Position numbers and translations under genes: made by a program. From assembly GCA_023230025.1 (NCBI GenBank), contig JALNYD010000029.1:1-17199 (forward strand): 17,199 nt of DNA. The letters are read 5' to 3'. Of the stretch, positions 14,137-17,199 are shown piece by piece. The notes under the pieces are model-generated. The model searched no databases. It was not told the origin of the DNA and worked only from the letters and a program-made list of their open reading frames with translations. This stretch comes from Candidatus Cloacimonadota bacterium. GTDB lineage: Bacteria; Cloacimonadota; Cloacimonadia; Cloacimonadales; Cloacimonadaceae. Every line of letters begins with the position of its first letter. The first letter of the stretch is position 1.

Positions 14137-16965
14137 ATGAAGGCAGCTTTGCTTGTGCTTCTGGCCATTGCACTTAGTTTTTTATCCGCGCAAATCTCCA
14201 CATCTATGACAAGTATTCCGCTTACTCCTGATCCGGATATGCTGCATGGAACTTTAGCAAATGGCATGAAGTATTACATCGTCCAAAACTCCGTTCCGGC
14301 AAATCGCCTGGAACTGCGTCTGCACATTGATGCCGGCAGCATTGTGGAGGATGAAGATCAGTTGGGGCTGGCACATTTTACCGAGCACATGGCGTTTAAC
14401 GGGACTAAGAGGTTTACCAAACAGGCAGCTCGAGATTATCTCGCTTCCATAGGCGTGGGTCAGTTGCATGGCTACACCGGCAGCACCAACTTTGACTATA
14501 CTAAGTATCAGCTCAGAATCCCCACCGATGACAATGAGCAATTGGAAATGGGCTTCATGATTTTGGCAGATATCGCCCATCAGATCTCATTTGATCCTGA
14601 AGAACTGGAGCTGGAGCGTGGCGTGGTACTCGAAGAATTGCGCTTTAGAACGGGTTGGAGCCTGCGCCTGATGGATCAGTATGTGGAGCATAGCTACAGG
14701 GGTAGCCGCTATCCTGAGCGCTTTCCTGCAGGGAAAGCTGATGTGATCAGCAGCTTTGACCGAGACACCATAGTGCGTTTTTACAGTGATTGGTATCGTC
14801 CTGATTTGCAAAGCATCATCATTGTGGGTGATCTGCCCAAAGCGGAAGCTCTGGCTTTGGTGGAGAAGCACTTCGGAGTGATTCCGGCCCGAAACAATCC
14901 CCGCCCGCGTGAAAGCTACTCCATTCCGGCATTCGCCGCTAATCGTGCTATGGTCTTCACTGATCCGGATCTGCATTTTAGCTCAATCGGTCTGAATTGG
15001 GTTTATGAGAATACGCCACTGAGAACTGCGGATGATTATCAGAACTATCTGTTGCGCGAATTGATCTCCACGATGTTTGATCAGCGCATAAGAGAACTGG
15101 TGGCTACCCAAAATCCGCCCTTCTCCTCTGCTGCATTCGCGTCTGAATACGGATATGGAGAGTGTTTAGAAAGTGATCTGGCTGCCTGGGGCGTTTCCGA
15201 AGGCAAGAGCGTGGAAGCCTTTACAGTGCTGATCAGAGAATGGGAAAGAGTACTTCAACATGGTTTCACTCTCAGCGAACTGGAGCGGGCAAAGGTATCC
15301 CAGCTCCGTATGCTCGAAGCTGAAAGAGATAAGCATGGCAGCGTGCCCTCCGCCGAAGTAGCTGAGCAGCTGTTTGATTGTGTTCGTTTTGGGAAGATAA
15401 TGATGAATCCGGAGCAGCAGTTGACGCTGGCCAGAAGTATACTGGGCGAAGTGGAGCCGGCAGCAGTAAATAGCCTGGCCAGGCAAATGACTCAGGACAA
15501 AAAGCACCTGCTTTGGTATTATGGGCCCCAAAAAGAGGAAGCAATCCCTCCTACCGAGGATCAGATGCTTGGCATCCAGGCAAAAGTACTTAGAGAGAAG
15601 ATAGAGCCTTATGTGGACACAGAAATCCCGGAAACTCTGCTGAGCGAGATGCCTAAAGCCGGGTCAATTGTAAAGGAAAGCGTAAGAAAGGACAGCGGGA
15701 TCAAGGAATGGATCCTATCCAATGGAGTACGGGTCTATAGCAAGCAGACGGATTTTAAAAAGGACGAAATCCTGTTTGCGGCAAAGAGCCCCGGTGGTTA
15801 CTCAGAGTACCCTTTGGCGCAATCTTTTGACGCGCGCTTTCTGGGTGATTATCTTTACCTGACCGGAGCCGGTGAGCACGATAGAGCAAGCTTGGTGAAA
15901 GCTTTGACCGGCAAGATAGCCGAAATCGGTTTTAACGTGGATAGTTCTTCGCATCAAATCAATGGCTCCACCACACCCAAAGACCTGGAAACCTTGTTCC
16001 AATTGATCTACCTCTTTGGCACCCAGGCCAGATTTGATGAGCAGAGCTTTGGGGTCTATACTGCCACAATAGGTCCCAGCATGGAATTCATCAGTAATGA
16101 AGCAAATCTGGTCTTTGCTGATTCTCTAGCCTCCATCCGATGGCAACGGCATCCCATGCTCAGAAACAAAAACATCAATCATTTCAACAGCTTAGAACCT
16201 AGCTCATTACAACAAATACACCGGGATCTCTTTGGTAACTACGCGGATTTCACTTTCCTCTTTGTGGGCAGTTTTGATGAGGATGCGCTCAAAGAATACT
16301 GCAAAACCTACCTGGCAAACCTGCCGGTGGGAAAGAAAAAAGGCAAGCTCGAAGCCAAAGCCATTGCGCCCTTTAGCGGAAAGGAGACCGTGAGCTTCAA
16401 AAAAGGCAGCACCGCCAGCGCCCAAGTGACGCATATCACCAGTGGATACTGTGAGATGGACACTGACTCAGCCTTTGCCAGATTGGCTTTGAACATGCTT
16501 CTGACCAGAAAACTCCTCGAAAACATCCGGGAACGCATGAGTGGAGTATATGTGATCTACAGTCAGTATGAGGAAATCGAGCACTCAGGCAATGGACGTC
16601 CGGCCTATTCTTTGGCCATAAACATGCATTGCGATCCTCTGCGGGAAGAGGAGCTAAGCGCTGCTATCATGGCTACTCTGGACAGCTTGAGGGCCGGATA
16701 CTATGATGAGAGCTATGTGCAAGAGATAAAGGCTCAACTTAGTAAAGTGTATGAGGATGCTTTTGGAACTAATGAGTACTTTTGCAAGGTGATAAGCAAG
16801 AACTTATACAGCCCCAGGGAGATCGATTGTTACCTCCAGAATCCGGGGCGCATTGAAAAGCTGGATAAAAAAATCATCACAGATGCCGCAAAGCGCCATC
16901 TGAGCTTCGATAAGAGTCATCGTAAACTTGTGATGTTGCCGGAAGATCCGATCAGTCTGGAGTGA
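14137..16965 (+). CDS. Exported M16 (pitrilysin-type) zinc metallopeptidase
   Basis: Zinc endopeptidase of 942 residues, predicted to act in the periplasm or outside the cell on peptides and small unfolded proteins. Residues 1-18 are a signal peptide (MKAALLVLLAIALSFLSA). The active half has the inverted zinc motif HFTEH: His80 and His84 as ligands and Glu83 as catalytic base. Glu160 in ELERGVVLEE, 77 residues further on, is the likely third ligand. An M16 C-domain follows (about 210-400). The second half starts again with ILSNGVRVYSKQTDFKKDEI (about 525-545) and has no HxxEH, as in family members with an inactive partner half in one chain. Length fits the long two-module forms frequent in Bacteroidota. 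Start: ATG 14137 with AAGGAG six bases before. It is a one-gene unit ending at a strong terminator. Substrate unknown. Confidence 0.92.
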   Translation: MKAALLVLLAIALSFLSAQISTSMTSIPLTPDPDMLHGTLANGMKYYIVQNSVPANRLELRLHIDAGSIVEDEDQLGLAHFTEHMAFNGTKRFTKQAARDYLASIGVGQLHGYTGSTNFDYTKYQLRIPTDDNEQLEMGFMILADIAHQISFDPEELELERGVVLEELRFRTGWSLRLMDQYVEHSYRGSRYPERFPAGKADVISSFDRDTIVRFYSDWYRPDLQSIIIVGDLPKAEALALVEKHFGVIPARNNPRPRESYSIPAFAANRAMVFTDPDLHFSSIGLNWVYENTPLRTADDYQNYLLRELISTMFDQRIRELVATQNPPFSSAAFASEYGYGECLESDLAAWGVSEGKSVEAFTVLIREWERVLQHGFTLSELERAKVSQLRMLEAERDKHGSVPSAEVAEQLFDCVRFGKIMMNPEQQLTLARSILGEVEPAAVNSLARQMTQDKKHLLWYYGPQKEEAIPPTEDQMLGIQAKVLREKIEPYVDTEIPETLLSEMPKAGSIVKESVRKDSGIKEWILSNGVRVYSKQTDFKKDEILFAAKSPGGYSEYPLAQSFDARFLGDYLYLTGAGEHDRASLVKALTGKIAEIGFNVDSSSHQINGSTTPKDLETLFQLIYLFGTQARFDEQSFGVYTATIGPSMEFISNEANLVFADSLASIRWQRHPMLRNKNINHFNSLEPSSLQQIHRDLFGNYADFTFLFVGSFDEDALKEYCKTYLANLPVGKKKGKLEAKAIAPFSGKETVSFKKGSTASAQVTHITSGYCEMDTDSAFARLALNMLLTRKLLENIRERMSGVYVIYSQYEEIEHSGNGRPAYSLAINMHCDPLREEELSAAIMATLDSLRAGYYDESYVQEIKAQLSKVYEDAFGTNEYFCKVISKNLYSPREIDCYLQNPGRIEKLDKKIITDAAKRHLSFDKSHRKLVMLPEDPISLE

Positions 16966-17016
16966 TGCCACAAACTGATGGATCACAAAGCATATACTAT
17001 ATAACGCGCCATTACA

Positions 17017-17042
17017 AAAGCCCGGAATTTCTTCCGGGCTTT
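17017..17042. terminator. Bidirectional intrinsic terminator between the M16 gene and secF
   Basis: AAAGCCCGGAA (17017-17027) and TTCCGGGCTTT (17032-17042) pair perfectly around TTTC. The plus strand continues TTTATAATG and the minus strand continues CTTTTGTAATG, so both convergent genes can end here. A second small dyad, GGGGTTTAACCCC, lies just to its right, between it and the secF stop. Confidence 0.85.
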
Positions 17043-17073
17043 ATAATGATCTGGGGGTTTAACCCCTGGAATG

Positions 17074-17199
17074 TTACTTTCTTTTTGTGAGATGTTGCAT
17101 TGCCTGCTTCTCTTTGTGAGTAGCGTGAGTAAGATCAACCACCAGGTTACTGGCTACAAAGATGGAGGAATAAGTACCGATGATCACACCAAGGCTGAT
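17074..17199 (-). CDS. secF: SecF protein-export membrane protein, C-terminal 41 residues
   Basis: Only the last 41 codons and the TAA are in the window; the gene continues past the right edge. The translated end reads ISLGVIIGTYSSIFVASNLV, then VDLTHATHKEKQAMQHLTKRK. The GVIIGTYSSIFVAS segment is the hallmark of the last membrane helix of SecF. With SecD, SecF uses the proton gradient to pull proteins through SecYEG at the periplasmic side. The basic tail fits a cytoplasmic C-terminus. A SecDF fusion would have the same end, so separate SecF is assumed, not shown. It converges on the M16 gene across a shared terminator. Confidence 0.85.
   Translation of the reverse strand: MSLGVIIGTYSSIFVASNLVVDLTHATHKEKQAMQHLTKRK

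Overview
The window (17,199 bases) looks like chromosomal DNA of a Gram-negative bacterium of the Fibrobacterota-Chlorobiota-Bacteroidota (FCB) group, possibly a Candidatus Cloacimonadota member. This is inferred from four things: a secreted GLUG-repeat protein with a C-terminal YPNPF/FlgD-like sorting domain of the type IX secretion kind, a GlmM of the GEGNGG type common in Bacteroidota and archaea, a tricorn protease, and a membrane-anchored PpiD/SurA-like foldase. No phylogeny could be run, so the assignment is tentative. No integrase, transposase, phage gene or CRISPR array is visible.

Left part (1-4105). A transketolase on the minus strand runs off the left edge. Upstream of it, also on the minus strand, lies tRNA-Ala(GGC) with its own intrinsic terminator. 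A SAM-dependent methyltransferase with a TTG start diverges from the tRNA on the plus strand and converges on an AqpZ-type aquaporin on the minus strand.

Middle part (4274-10157). A secreted GLUG-repeat protein, visibly more AT-rich than its neighbours, is followed by a 434-base gap. The gap holds a coding-like remnant and a hairpin built on C7/G7 runs. Next come a full-length tricorn protease homologue and its terminator, then a second gap with a 21-bp perfect inverted repeat and a further imperfect dyad.

Right part (10158-17199). A PpiD/SurA-like peptidyl-prolyl isomerase is followed, after a hairpin, by phosphoglucosamine mutase (GlmM). Downstream is a 749-base gap. It begins with an array of nine short hairpins that share one CTGCG core but carry four different self-complementary stems, and continues with two more palindromic blocks. 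A secreted two-module M16 zinc protease follows and converges, across a bidirectional terminator, on the C-terminal end of SecF (minus strand, running off the right edge).

Functionally the window mixes central carbon metabolism (transketolase), envelope precursor supply (GlmM), envelope protein export and folding (SecF, PpiD-like) and proteolysis (cytoplasmic tricorn, exported M16). Genes are mostly separate transcription units with good AAGGAG-type ribosome binding sites 5-8 bases before the start. The most unusual material is in the gaps: the covarying hairpin array at 13395-13563 and the long dyads at 6250-6300 and 9900-9955.
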